Shown in pieces: positions 1-14,500 of a DNA stretch of 64,000 nt. How positions within the stretch are numbered: position 1 is the first letter of the stretch; each line of letters starts with the position of its first letter. Position numbers and translations under genes: made by a program. This DNA is from Apteryx mantelli. Taxonomy: Eukaryota; Chordata; Aves; Apterygiformes; Apterygidae. Below the pieces are notes generated by a model. That model was not told where the DNA came from, searched no databases, and worked only from the letters and a program-made list of their open reading frames with translations. Location: contig NC_089981.1 of the NCBI RefSeq assembly GCF_036417845.1, positions 80,517,268-80,581,267 of the forward strand, written 5' to 3'.

Positions 1-3000
1 TGGCATACGACTCTAAGGTGAGAGTTTTATTTACTTTGCGTGTAGGAAGGTGGCGAGCCAGCCAGAGCAACTGGTAGAAGGAGCCTTGTCTGCAAGACAC
101 AGAAGAGGAGGAATGAGATTACTTGTTTGCCCCAAACCTTGACCTTTCTTTCCTTTTCCTTACCTACCCCCATCATATCAGTTGGTCAAAAAACCCGTAT
201 TACTTCTCCCCACAAACCCACTAGCATCCTTAAAGACTCCTGGCTACAGCCCTGCTAATTAGATCTGAAATGCGTAATTGATGTTGGGCGGGTATGTGAG
301 ATCAGATAAGCAGAGGGAAACCAGGCCTTTGCAAGTTGGAAAGGAGGACAACAAGATTAATCAGAGTTGTATGTTAGAGAGCTGCCAAGAATGAGGAGAA
401 ATATGATTCCTTTTTCTGGAAACATGTTTTTGGGGAGCTGTTGTTTCCAAGTGGTCTCTGGAAACCAGTCCCTTTTCACCGTCTCAAGTTGAACATTCAT
501 AAACTCTTAAGCACATCAAAAGCCATTTCTGAGAATCCCGGCTGGAGATTGCTTGTGCTCTGTTGTTCAGAGTCAGAAACTTCAGGGAGAGATAGGCACT
601 GGGTGGTCTGCAGAGGAAAATAGTGCTTATTTTGAGTTAGAGTTTGTGCTGTTGGAGAGTTGATAATCCTGTGATATAACCCAGCCTCTCTTAGTCTGAA
701 CTAAACTGGTGATACTGGAACAATTAATGATTCTTTAGTCTCTTGGAGACAGGAGGTTGTTGTTAGCTCACACTTCCAAACTTTGTTTAATACATCAAGG
801 GAATATTAATAAACAAGTATGATGTAGCATTACTTTAGTGTTAAAGCTGGAAGTGACCAAAGTTAAAGTCTGAACATAATACAAGTATGCTGCTTCTTGT
901 GCGGTAAAATCCTGAACTCACTGAAATCAGTGGCAGCTTTTGTTATTTATGTCAGTGTAATTCATGCCAGGATTTCAGTCCTGTATATAAACAGAGCAAT
1001 GCAGGTTGTTGCTAAGCTTGCTTACATACACATCACAGACAGTGACTTGAATTCATTAGGCAGTTAGTTGGAATACTTATCTTGGATGCTTAGTCTCTCT
1101 GCAAAGTCAGTGGAGGGACTGGGGTACTTTCCAGAAGCAATTTGGACCTTTGGTGCGGTTGTTCACTGGAGTTGCCTCTTTCTGCAGACTGCAGAGGAAG
1201 CCTATGTCAAGCAGGATCCTGACTTCAGTTTTGTGGTAACTTGAGTTAAAAGGGGTGGTGGTAGGCCTTCGACTTGGCCCATCCCTGTTTTGATGGAGAT
1301 TTAGGATGGTCCTGGTGATGGGTTATTGTCTACAGCAACAGCCCACAGACGAATTCAGGAGGGTGATGGCTCGTCAGGCAGGTGTCCTATCTGCTCCTCT
1401 GTCATCTGCTTTTTGGCCTTCTTTGAGTTACTGCTTGTGCTTTGATCACAGAGGAAGCAGAGGATTCATAACACCTTCATCTTTCCAGAGAAAGGCCTCT
1501 TTCTGCTGTATCCTGACCTTTTTTCTGACTCTTCCTAGCTTTTCCATCTACAGTAGCTTATGACAAGATATTATAATGCCTCGTGACCCTTCTTGGCTCT
1601 CGGTAGTCTCCTCAACTCTTCTCCCTGTACAGAAATGTTCCAGGAACATGCTGAACTAGGGAATTACAACCTTCAGTTCAATGGGATCAAGTCTCAAGGA
1701 ACTGTTGGGAGGGTAACAGCAGGGTTGCTATACTGAGCCTTATCAACAGAGGTGCAGCCTTTGGATTCTTACAGGTGATGAGAGGACATCGTTTCTTAGA
1801 AGACGCTTCACACTTAACATGCACATATAACCTTCTCTCTCAAAAATTTTACTGCAAATTCTGAATATAACTTGTTTAAGATGAGGGATGTAAACTGCAC
1901 CATTTCGAAGGAGCTAGCTTGCTCCCTTAAGCTAGTCCAAGTGATGAATGTTCCCTTGAAAACAGAGGGGGAGCAAAGAAGGGAAGATTGCACAGGGGAT
2001 TTTACTAAGCAAAGTGCTTGCTTGAGGATCTGGGTAGAGAGGTGATTTGGGAGGGGTTGGTTTGTTCTTTGGCTTAAAAATGAAGCTTCTGGTGAGTTCA
2101 GCAATGAAGCAGTGAGAATACTGCCATGTCTGGTATGCATGCTACACTGAAAATTGACTAATCCTTTCAACCGGAGTCTTCTAATGCTGACCTAGGCTCT
2201 GATCTTACACCACTGAAGGCAGCGGGTATTTAGCCATTCAGGTCAGTGTAAGGAAGGTCAGGGACTGTGGAAAGCAATGCCAATGAGTTATGCTGAATAG
2301 GTGGAGATCAGTCCCTGGAGTCCAAGAATTGGGTTGCCACAGCTAGATGGGAACTTGGGATTTCTAACTGTCAGTAAGCGTTGTGAAATTCTGTGTTTAA
2401 GAGGAAGTAATATGTAACAGGAGGAGGAAAAAAAAACTGAAGAACCTGAAACGAATCTGCTGGCTAAAAGCGTATGCACCGTCTCCTGTAAGTGTAGTTG
2501 TGAGTAAGATCAAACTACAGTAGGACATCTGCAAAAGAAGAGGTCTCCCAGGATGGTAAGTAGATTGAATTATTACACCATCATTGTGGGAGTGCTGGGG
2601 CTGGTAATGGAGAGATGAATGCGCTTTGTTCATTTGAGGTACATATGTTTTATGTAGCTGTTTGCTTCTGGGGAAGATATTTTATACTTGAGTCTCATCC
2701 TTGTAAGGGTTTGAAATCCTGGGTCTGAAAGTTTGTTGCTGATAGAGAAAAGAAGTCCCAAAAGTTATTTTGGGGGGTAGAGAGAAAGCAACCTAATGTT
2801 ACAAACTACAGTCGCCTGTGTGTATGCTGCAGGTCCTGCTATTAGCCTGTGTTCCAGGCAGTGAAGCAGTGCTTGTGTTTATTGCTTTTGGATGAACTTT
2901 AGTTATTGAAACTGGCAGCTGGTAGAAGCCAGAAGCTTAGAGGGAGCCATGGTTAATTACTGACCAGCTACAATATTATTATTAAGATTTCTGATTGAGT

Positions 3001-5486
3001 CTACGATGTTTTCTTCCTTGAAAATTGAACTGGAAGTAGCATCCCCTTCCCCCCATTTATATATTTTTGTACAGGTCTTATGAGTTGTGTATAGCAGCCA
3101 GGAATCTAACCCATCGCAGATCAAAGTTATCTAAAAGGCCTTAATTTAAACCAAATGGTAGACTGGTCTATTATGGCACACAGGAGATCTGTTCACTCTA
3201 ATATTTTTATGAGAAATGCTGCTTTTTGAAGTCATTTTGTAACTGCTGCTGAAAAAGAGAACTGAAACAAGCTCAGTCTCACAAGCTCAGTCCTCCTGAA
3301 GCCATCACATGGCTGTAAGCACACCTATAGCTGCAGTCTGCCACAGCGATACTGCTAGGATCACAACACGTACCGTGGGGAGTAATTTAGCTCTGGGGGC
3401 TAGAGGGGCACCATGGCACCTACTGGGACTCCCTGTCACGCTGGTTCTGGGCTGCAAACCACCCTGCGCAGCCAAAGGGGACGGTTTGCTACCAGATAGC
3501 CCAGCTGGTTAGGACAGCTGCTGAAGCCAACCAGCACAGGGATAAAATGGAGACCAGATGGTGCCATCTTTTCCCCTAGGACAACCAGACCCAGGAGTGT
3601 GCAGGAAACTTATGAGCAGCTGCCAAGGCAGCCAAGGTAGAGAGCTGTGCAGCCCACTCGGCAGCCTGGCAGGCTTTCCCTGGCCTAGGCTGACAGGCTG
3701 CTGTTGCTTTTTTCAAGCATCTTTCTCCTCCTCCTTTAAAAATCCCTTTGCCTCAGACAAATGTCTTTGTCCTGTGCTTAGAACAGTCTATGAACTGGGG
3801 TTTCAAGGGCATTAGGATCTGACGCTCACCAGGGAATCACTGACTACATTTCATTGCTGGCAGCAGCTTGGTTTCTTCAGGGCTGGGGGAGTGAGTGTTT
3901 TAGTCTGCTGGTATTTATAACTATTTCTGGGCTAAGTACTTGCATGTGGATTTAGGGGCAGCAAAAGAAAGCGCTTGTGAAAAGTGCGAGTAAAACCATC
4001 TTAGAACTTAAGCGCTACTGTATTGAATACGATTCATAACAACAGGCAGACCCTGAAATGGAAGCTCAGATTTAATCTCTGTGGCTCTCAAATATTGTTA
4101 AGTGTGACTGCTCATATCCTTTCCATCTTTCTCATTCCCCCTTGTCTGCTCTTTCACCTTGGGTCATGTCACTTCTTATGTCCCTCTCCTCATTGTTCCT
4201 TGTCTCCTAGGACATCCTCCATCTCTTCTGTTCACTCCCACTAGTTCTTGTGAGTTGGGTCCCACAAGAAGACTTTGGGGCTGTGTCCACCCTGTGTCCA
4301 ACTCCTGGACCATGCGGTCCCAGCATCAGCACAGAAAGGTGGAGCAGGCAGGGAGAAGGGTCTGTGTGGCCATGCTGCCTTACATGGTGGTGGGGACAGG
4401 CAGCATGCACCCATCCATTTCAGGTACTGATACCAGTGAAGATATGGCAGGACAGACTGGACAAGCCTGCTAGAACACTTCCTTCCTCAAAACTAGCTCA
4501 AGTATGACCACCCACAGAGCAACCACATATCTGATACCATTACAGCATGATCATACTCCAGGCTACAAATGCCCAAGGGCTCAGGGATAGGAAGTAGTAG
4601 TTTGGGGACTGGACAGGTGGTGATGTTATCTGATATCACTTTTTGAAATCTGCCCTACCCTAGGATGTGCATCTTGCTTCTGAGAATGAAAAATGACGTC
4701 TGACTCCTGTGGGGTAAATTGTCCCCTGCAGGGATGATTCATGACCCATTAGGCATGTAAGAAGTGTTTGATTTGAACATTTGAAAAGGCAAATTAGGGG
4801 AGCAGCCAACTACCCCTGCCCCAACATCTGTTTTGAATCTTGGGCATGTTTTGGTGGATGCCTCTGCTGGTGATAACACAAGAGTAGGAGCAATCCTACC
4901 TTAAGAAGAACAGAGGTTAACTTATTCCCTAGGGTCACGGTTGCCACTGAGGAGAAAGAGGAGCTTAGATCTTAGCCTACCTCGTCCATGTCCCATGTAG
5001 AGAGTCCCTTCCTGAAGAGACACCAACACTGAAGACAACTCACATGCACAGGGGAAGAGCAGAAGACTTAACAAAGTCACAAACACATTGACATTGATGC
5101 TGTACGCTATCTGCCATGGCTTGTGCACTTTATTATTGCTTGTTGGAAAATGTGTTAGCTTGCATCAGAACAAAAGTGGGTGTTGAAGGATAACTTGAAG
5201 AGACAGCGATGCAGTTGTTTACACATTAATTACTGACATGTTCTCTACACATAGACAGCACTGGGAAAAAAATGCAGGGGACTGTCTCTCTCTCTCTCCC
5301 CCTTTGGAATCTGTTAATGTCACTCAAGATCCATAATACAGTGAGAATGTTGCACAGATCTGTACTTAAATCTCAGAGCACTATATAAAGCAATGGCAGT
5401 AACCTGGTTTTCTCTCTGTAACTGGCTTTATACAAATGTTGCCATAAAGCTTTATTTTTCCCATTGCATACATTTCTGTTTTTCAG
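1..5486. other. No gene recognised upstream of PLD4
   Basis: Short ORFs only, with stops in all frames and no recognisable exon. It probably contains the PLD4 promoter and any noncoding first exon, and perhaps the 3' flank of the preceding gene (CEP170B in human, by synteny only). A (TC)7 run lies at 5285-5298. Confidence 0.6.
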
Positions 5487-5576
5487 ATTGTGAAAAAAGC
5501 ATTAAAAACATCCCTGATGTTTAATGAATCCTCCAACATGAAATTAAGCGCGAACAATCAAAAAGGCGTCAAAATG
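5487..5576 (+). CDS. PLD4: PLD4 first visible exon (5' UTR and initiator)
   Basis: A TTTCAG acceptor ends at 5486 and a GTAATT donor starts at 5577. From ATG 5538 it encodes 13 polar, basic residues ([13 protein letters not shown]) and ends in phase 0, which joins in frame to the membrane-anchor exon at 7560. The exon is open from its first base, so an upstream coding exon cannot be excluded. It is the least certain part of the model because the cytosolic tail is poorly conserved. Confidence 0.6.
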
Positions 5577-8500
5577 GTAATTATTTGGATACACTACATT
5601 TGCTTACAAGAGCTGAGATTACACTGACAATTCTGAAAAGAAATAACAGATTAAGAAGAATGATTTTATTGCCTGTTTTAGAAATCCATGTAGGTTTTGA
5701 TCCTATTTGTAAGCAAGCGAGTGACAAAACCCTCATTGATTTATCCGGCAGGCTGATCAAACCTTGCCGAAAGGGAGTAATGTGGAGCCTAATCCCTGCA
5801 GCCTTTGCTCAGGAGAGTAATCCTTGTTCATACAAATAGCCTCACTTCCACCATCAGCACAGAGGTTCGTGAGGGCCAAATAAGTAAATAGAATTAGTAT
5901 TTCTTCTGGTGATGTAAAACAGAACGGACTGAAGTCAGTTTCTGTGAACATACCATATTCTGTACAAAGCAAGTGGAATTTGGTCTGTGTAACACAGATG
6001 ATGAAATTATTTCTAAGACCTCATTTTCCCCTTTCACCCTGCTTTGGGAGGTCTTGTGTGTGTTGTATAACATTGGACTAATTGTCATTCAGGCTTAGTC
6101 TGAACATAACAAGTTTCTGGAATTATCTGATTTATTCAGGGTGCTTAGAGCACCCTGGACATCACAGTGTGAAGTGTGGTGACAGCCAGGATGTGACTTC
6201 AAAATAGCTCTCTTACCTTACACATTGTCTTCTAAAACCTGTGTGATGCTTAAGTCTTGTCAACATGTTCCTGGGATGAAACGCCAAACTATTAAAAAGT
6301 GCTGGGATTTTTTTTGGCCATCAATGAGAGGCAGAACAGGCCAAGAGGTAAGATTTTAAGTAAATCATCAGTTTAAAGGCATTTTTCTCATTCTAGATGC
6401 TGTCTGAAATTGATGGTAGCACTGTAGATCTTGAGAAAAGCATAGAAAATGAAAAGTAAGAAACTTTATCCATATAAAAACCTAAATGGATGTTTTCAGA
6501 GCCACCTGGGACATTGCCATTGGGTTGTTTACAGTGTATATGACAGCTAAAGAGTAAAACTGATGTCTGCACAGTTTTCTTATGTGTTATTTGGGGAGTT
6601 CACATTTATAGCTACAGCCTCTAGACAACTCCCAAAATGGGTTCCCCTGCCTGGAGGTCTGAAAGCTCAAATCTGCGAAGCGCAGATTGCCTGCCATGGG
6701 TGGTGAGAGCTCCCAGGTCCCAAGAACTGCCAGAGGGAGCAAGACACGCTAATAATGGTCGAGGCAAGTTGCTCTGCACTGGTGGCTGTCTTTTTCTCCT
6801 TAACGCAGAACATACAGGGCCTGGTGCTGTGAGTTTCAGAATGAGTGGCTGGACTCCAGATCTGGATACACCAAGTAGCCCGGATATTTCTTTTTTCATC
6901 CACATTCAAAAAAAAAAAAAAAAAAAAGGAAGTACAGAAAAAGGGAAATAAAGCTGATTAACCACATTAGAACTGTGAGGAAATACTATTTGCTCACCAT
7001 ATGGATAAATGAGATTCGTGCAGTTTCACTTAAGTAAATGAGGTTCAAGTTAGAAGGCAAAAACAAAATTTGTTCAGAAACCACAAAATGTCCTTCTGTT
7101 TCTGACTTACATTTTCAGACCTTTTTTTCCCCCCTGACATCATAAACTTCCTCATTGTGGTAGTGCTGGGCTTGATTCCACAGCTAACATTGTTATGGAT
7201 ATCCTTGTTTTGTTTTTGGTAGAAATTTTATTGAACTCCCATTCTTTTTGTGCTAAAATAGAAGTAATCATTTCAGATAGGGTTTGGGGAAAAAAACAGG
7301 GTTTTGATATGTTGGCACAGGAAAAATTGAAACAAAACTAAAATCTTAGTCCTCCCATAAACCAACCTCTATATAACTTGTGGTCCTTGCTTTAAGTGAT
7401 ATATCTAAGTATACTGTTTGCCGGTAGCTGAAAACAGAACTGCTCTTCAACGATTTACTCACTTACCTGCAACAGGTAGCTATCCATTAGCTGGTGTATC
7501 AGTGACTTGGAGATCACTTGAGCTTGGTCAAATCTTACCCTATTTGGCTTCTATTCTAGCTCCCGATCTTAGAGGCAATTTTGATGCTTAGTCTTGTTGT
7601 CCTCATGGCTGTTTATTTTATGGAACAAGATATTGTAATTGATCCTGAGGGAGAAGAAACAGTTGTCAGCATTTATCAAGAGGTGGAGGAGGAGCAAATC
7701 CTCTACAGGGATCTCCTGGGAGACAGAATAACTGAAGAGGACACTACCAACAGATCCAATGATTCCTGCAGGTAAACTGAGCCTGAAGGTTCATGGAGAA
7801 GTAATCACCTGGTAGAGAAGTAGCTGAAGTACCACTAATATGGGAAGAGTGGGCAAGTAGTTTAGGCATCGGGTCATTAGTAGTTGCTTAGTATGATGGT
7901 TGGTAGGGGCAGTAACACAGCTCCACTGCTGCAGCTGTGCTTTCACGTTCAGCCCAGCTCTGTAGCTGCTCCACCACCTCCAACCATTCTCCCTTCTGTG
8001 GCAGCGGGTGGGAGGGCAGCAGGGCGAGCATCAGGCGAAGCAGCCCTCTGCCAAGCTCACCTTCTTTCAGAGGCTGGAGGGGGCAGTGGTGGTTTGTCAC
8101 GGGGAGAAAGTGGAGAAGGTACCAAAGCGACAACCACCCCTGGAAGAAATTTTTGTCCTCATCCTTATGATGGTAAAATTCAAAGTTCAAAATGGTTATT
8201 GAGAAGCCATTTTGCTGGATTTGGGAGGACAATGTACATATATGCTTGGCTATAAAAACTGATAAAGAAACAGATAGAGAAAAATCCCAGCTTGTTTGTC
8301 CAACTCAGCTTGTTTGCTGCTGGGGTTGACTTTCAAAACAGCCTATTGTACTACATGACAGAGTGCTGGGTTTCCTGCAGGGTGTCCCTTTGAGTCACAG
8401 TGGTTTGTTTGCCGTTGCAGCTTTGAACTTGTGGAAAACATTCCTTATGATCTAGCCTTTGAGATAAATAGCACAGCTGCCAAACCCTTGTACAGAGCCT

Positions 8501-11500
8501 GGATGAGTCTCCTTGATATAGCCCAAGAAAAAATTCACGTAGCTTCTTACTATTGGTCTCTTACTGGGAGAGATATCAACGTCAACGATTCATCTTCAAA
8601 ACAGGTAGGAGAAAATCAACAACAAGCACATCTGTGGTTGTATGTCCCATGTACCTGTGGCAGATGGCAGACTGACTGTGCGGTCTGTCTCCCAGCAACA
8701 TCATTTGACTCCTTCCTACAAATCCAGAAAGGTTTTCCATGCTGGTCTGAAGCAGCATGCCAATTTTCCTCTTCAAGCTTTCCTCCTAGACTTATCTGGG
8801 CTCTGTCCATATCTCTGAGTATTTATATCCTGTGTTTTAAAAGCAACCAAGAGGTCAGTCTCAAAACCACACTTGCCTGTCTTGCAGATGGTGAATCTGT
8901 GGTAGGGATAGCTGGTGGCATGGCTGAAGAGCCTACAGGATGCTATATACACAAGTGAGCACACCAGTCCACCCGGGCTATCTGGAAGACTCAGGCTTGG
9001 GCTTTTGGCTGCTTCGGACACTGCTTTTTCCCTGTGTACAGACATAGCATCTGTGTTGTCCCCTGTTTGACAGGTGTCCTTGAAGCATGCCATTGGACAG
9101 TAGCTGAGGACATCTGTTCTTCTCTGCAGGGTTCTCCTCTGGGGCACCCTCTGTGACCAGGTTTTCTGCAGGGCCTCTCTGCCTCCATCTCCAATAGCAA
9201 ATGATACTGGCCAGAGGACGGGCTCAGTCACTGGCCTGCCACCATCCATCACACTTAATTGCTAGTATGTTCCTTGGTGTAGTTTTGGTGTGTGACAGTT
9301 AGCAATCTCCCAGGCAATCCCGGGCAGGGTCTGGAGCACAGTAGAGGCAGAATGGACAAGGCCACTTTATTTCAGGCAGGTAGAGAGTTTAGCCATCTGT
9401 CAGGAATTGTGCTGTTTGCCTGCTGGGCCAGAGACCAGATGCTGGCCTGTTTATTACTATGGACATGGCCTCTGTCTGCCTCCTGAGCCTTCTTCCTCAT
9501 CATCCTCATGGACTCTCTGGGACTGCTCTCCCTAGTTTCCTCCCCAAGTGCATGCGGGGTTGTAAGTTTACTCATTTCCTCCACGTGAGAAGTAAAAGAG
9601 ACAGAGGTACAGCTGAGGCCATTCCTTTTAAAGGGACAGCTCAGTCTAGGACTTTCACTTTTATCCTCAGTGAGAAATGACACAGAATATTTGTTGAGCA
9701 TCAGCATCCAACAGTGGATCTTCATTGGGGGATTCACCTTTGAGGTTTGGAATGCTTGTGATTGTACTTTGAAATCTTATATCTAATAGCATTCAATAAC
9801 AGAAAATAAAGTTTGAGTCATACATTGGATCAGAATCTTTGTTTTTTTCTCTAGCTGAAACACTCCTAAAATAGGTGACATTTCTGACCATCCTTGTGTC
9901 TGGTTTCTTTAAATGAAACATCCAGTAAATCCACACTTGCATATATCATAAAAAATGTACTATGACAAAATATAATAACAAGTTATAGCAAACAATATTA
10001 ACAAACAAATAACAAAAAATATCATGCAGGGTGAAGATATTCTGAAGAGGTTTGAAAGATTACTTACAGAGAATGTTTCTGTGTACATTGCAGCAAGTAT
10101 GCCAACTTTGGCTTCAAATTCAACTGACCTTGACGTTTTAGCTGAAAAAGGTAATTATCTCACTTCAGTGATGTCCTCAGCACTTCAATATTGCAAAAAG
10201 ATGTCTGAGAGAAATTGGCCTTTGAGGTCTGCTCTGGCATGGTGCTTAAATGTGCTCTGAACTTGATGTCATACTGTTCACAGGATGAGCACTGTGTATG
10301 CACTAGGTCACAATTTTTGTGTATGTGGTTATGTCCTTAAGGATTTTTCTGAAAGTTCAAGTTTTGTGTATTTTTGCAAATTATTGTATTCCCAGGAATC
10401 AGTGCTTGTGAATTTTGGTAGATATTACTGGCTACAAGTAGTAGATAACCAGACATGTTCTGACTGTAAGGTGAACAGCATAGATTAACATCTCCATATT
10501 GTATCTGAACCTTTTTTACCCCCTTCCCTATCTTTCTTTAGGGGCTCATGTTAGAAAGATCAATTTTGGACATTTGACACGAGGTGTGTTGCACAGCAAA
10601 TTCTGGATTGTAGACATGAAACACATATATATTGGTAGTGCAAACATGGACTGGAGATCTTTATCTCAGGTAGGGTCTGCTGCAGCATATTCAACCATTC
10701 AAACACCTTCCCATCTTCCCTTCCCTCAAAAATCTGGGGAAAACTTGCACCCAAGCACATAACAGAGATGAAATCCAGATGACAGATCTGAGAACAATGC
10801 ATCAAATGCATTCATCATGCAAAATCCTAATGTAAAATATTGACTGAGTGGGGCAAAGAGCAAAGAAGCCCCAGAAGGTAGAGGTGGATCTTTCTTGGGC
10901 TGTGACATAGCTTGCTCTCTCTGCAGGTGAAAGAAGTCGGTGCTGTGATATACAACTGCAGCTGCTTAGCCAAAGATCTCTGGAAAACATTTAGTACTTA
11001 CTGGGATCTTGGACATGTTAATGCCACCATCCCATCCCCCTGGCCTCTTAATTATTCTACCAACATTAATAAGTCTCATCCTCTGGAAGTGGAGGTTAAT
11101 GGAACCTTGACAAAAGTCTATTTTTCTGTAAGTATGTTTTAAAATAAAAAGATTGACTGTAAAATATGCTTAACCCTTGGGCAGAAAAGTTTCTTCAGTG
11201 CTTCTCAATTACTTGTGCTCCAGTTGGGTAATAATTCATTCAAAATGTTTCTCTGGAACTACCCACAGAGTAAGGTAGGGTTCAGCTAGGCTTGCTTCTG
11301 TGTGAGTCAGGATCATGTTGGCAGAGCTAGGTTTGGGCTATCAGGTCACACAGCAAGGACAGGGTGTGGGAATCCTTGAATCATATATGGGCTCAATATG
11401 TCAGTGAGCATCTGACCCATCAGGGCATGGAACACATGAGAAGCGATAGCGCTCCACCTTAAAGGCATTGTGTTATTGTAATGAAAACTGAACAGAATTG

Positions 11501-14500
11501 AATAGAAATGAATCAAAGTCTGTCAAAAGAAGGATGAAATCATTGACCTGCATGTTTTCTTCTTTATAGGCTTCTCCTCATACATTTTGTCCAAAAGGTC
11601 GCACCTATGACCTCTTTTCTATTATCAGTGTTATCAGTGAGGCAGCAAAATTTGTCTATGTTTCGGTTATGGAATATTTCCCTACCAGCCGTTTCATTCA
11701 TCCAGAAAGGTATGATTTTGATCCTGATCAAATTAGTTGACTTTATCAGTTACTTTTGTAGCAACTTGGGTTTTTTATAGGAAAAATGTCACCTTTCTGA
11801 AATGAAAATATTCAGTTTTCATGAGCGAACTGAGGCTTTGCTCCCCCATCCCAACTGTCTTGTAGGCTGTATGAATACTGATGGTACAGGAAGAATGGTA
11901 TACAGTACTGCCCTTGTGCTTTGCTAGCATTTTAGAAGCAACCTCCCATGCACTTTACACAGCAAGAAATAACTGCAAAGTGCCAGACTATGGACAATCA
12001 GGTCCAATTCCATTCAAGGTACAACATAGCAATTTTATAAATACAGAAAGAGAAGAATGGGAAGAGCAGAAATATACTTGAGATAAGACTTTCCAGAGAA
12101 AAATATTGCTCTGTTTCCCTCTTCAGCTCCTGTTTCTTCCTTTCTGTTCTTCACCTCTGAAGGTTCTTGAGTTCTGGCTCTGCTGTCTGCTCTTTGATAT
12201 ATTTGACACACAATTTAGAGGCTGACTCTTAACTCTGTCCTTGCTGACCTCTGCCATGGCAGCAGAAACAGTCCCTAAAAGATACTTCTGGGCTTTGATT
12301 CTTCTCTTTTATAATTCCATCTAAAGACATCCAAGTTCCTCAAGCATGCTGGACACATGCAGCAGCAGTTTTCAAAGAGAGGAAAGTGGTGGTGATCTGG
12401 AATGATCAAATTGTGCATAGTGGACCACTGCCAAGGTCCCTGTGGGCTACCCAAGGTCACTGCAGAATTATGCAGACTCTGCACATCTTCTTAGATCTGA
12501 GTAACAGGGAAAGTTAGTGAATCATGGGACAACCACAAAGACTCCAAATCTTAGATATGCTTGAATTAGGATGTTTACATGCAACCAAGTGCTCTGAGCA
12601 TTATCTGCTTATAACATTTCTGTAACAGTTCTGTAAATAATCTGACTGAGAATGAAATTCAAGCAAAATACACATAGTTATGTATACAATGTGGCTTGTA
12701 AAGAATAAGGTGAGCTCTAGGTTACCATTTACCCACAACTATATCATTCATCATGTCCTCTGGAATAACTTGTGTAAAGCCTCTGTTGTTCAGCTGTGCA
12801 TATGTAGCAGTGTGTGTTAGCACAAAGTCTGCAGAATGATAGATAGACACTGATAATTCCACTGTCCTTGAAACAAAATCTCAAGGACTAGCTTCCACTT
12901 GAAGAATATTTTTGTAAATCAAACGGCTTAGAGGATTTTCTGTTTCTGTTGTAAGTTTGAATTTCTGCATTTCTCATCTCCTGCTTTTTGACTAAGAATA
13001 GGTTCACAGAAAGTCTCTTTTTCCCCTTAGGAATGAGTGTGTTAATGCTCCTCATTCTTCATCTTAAGCCTTAATCCACCATTTGTGACATCTAGGGCCT
13101 GATCTGATGCAAAGGAGAGTCTGAAAGGCCCAGGGAAGGCGCACTGGGCCTCAGGCTATCTCCACAGCAACCAGCTGTAGTGTAATGAATTGAGGCTGAT
13201 TAGTTCAGGTTAGGTTCTTCTAGCAGCTGAGGCAGCAGGAACAAAGCTTCTGTTTTAATGCCTGAGCGTTAATCAACTAGAAAGTGATATATTAAAAAAA
13301 TGGATACTGTTCAAAAAGAGTATTTCTAAATAGCATGTTTTTCCAAGTTTTTCAGGATCTGCAAGTAAGTTGCAGACAGCCTGAGTCTGAAAGCACATGG
13401 CTGGTCTGTTGATTGCGAAGGGACTATATGTGAGGAAGGATTTGAGGAGTCAGGCCTTTGTATATACATCAGATTAAAAGGAATAAGTTAGGGAAATTAA
13501 TTCATCATTGCTCATGGGAGTGCTGGACCTCTCTTTGTGTCAGTCCTCCAAGCTGTAATAAAGACGTTTGCCTTCCTCTATTCAGTGCTTTAATATCTAC
13601 AAACCCAAAGTGTTACACAAGCTTTTGAAGCTATTAGTCCTAGGCCTTGCACTGCCCAGTCCTTAGTGTTGAGTAGTTAGGTGGAGGATGTTAAAAATTT
13701 TTCCCTGTGCTGTTGCCAACAGAAGTGCCAGGAAAATTGACAGGCCACATGTTCAGAGAGCACAGCTGTGTTTGTTATCTTGGGGGCACGCTGCATACTA
13801 AATAAAGCAAGGACGATGGGGAGGAAGGGAGCCTTTCTGCCTTGGCTGATGGCGCAGGACCACCATGGAGACTAGAAACAGTCTCCAGGTGCCTGAAATG
13901 GCCATATTCTGCAAAATGGCTCTTAGGCTTTCCTCTGGGCTCTGCATTGTCCTCTACTTTGGGCTGTATGATCTGGTTTTCCATTGGAGTTTCTATTACT
14001 ATTTTTATTTCCCTAAGGAAATGAGATTGATAGCCTCACACTGTGTGTGTATATGTGTATATGCATTCATCCGCCTGAGGTCGCTTTACTGAGTTTTAAA
14101 CTTTTTGATCAATTTCAACCAAATTTGGCAGAGAGCTGGAGGTCTCAAAACACACTGGGAAAAGAAGGTAGAAGTGAGAAACCCTATTTATACCCCCAAT
14201 GAAGGTATGAGTTCTCTTAAAGACATCAGAGAACCCACTTGTACATGGTATCACTTGTATTCTCAGTTTACTGCCAGAGCTTTCTAGTGAACCTGTTGCA
14301 GACATACCCCTCTCTCCACCTACTTTCTTTTCTCTAGATACTGGCCAGTCATCGACAATGCTCTGAGACGGGTGGCATTCAACTACAAAGTACAAATACG
14401 GCTTCTAGTCAGCTGCTGGGCCCACACTGACCCGGCCATGTTCCACTACCTGAAGTCGCTGCGTGCTCTCAACAACCCACGTATCAACATCAGTGTCAAC

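Noticed and set aside
6620-6927. Processed retrocopy ending in the 20-base poly-A run
   Set aside because: No recognisable parent gene, no convincing target-site duplication, and the upstream ORF resembles nothing known.
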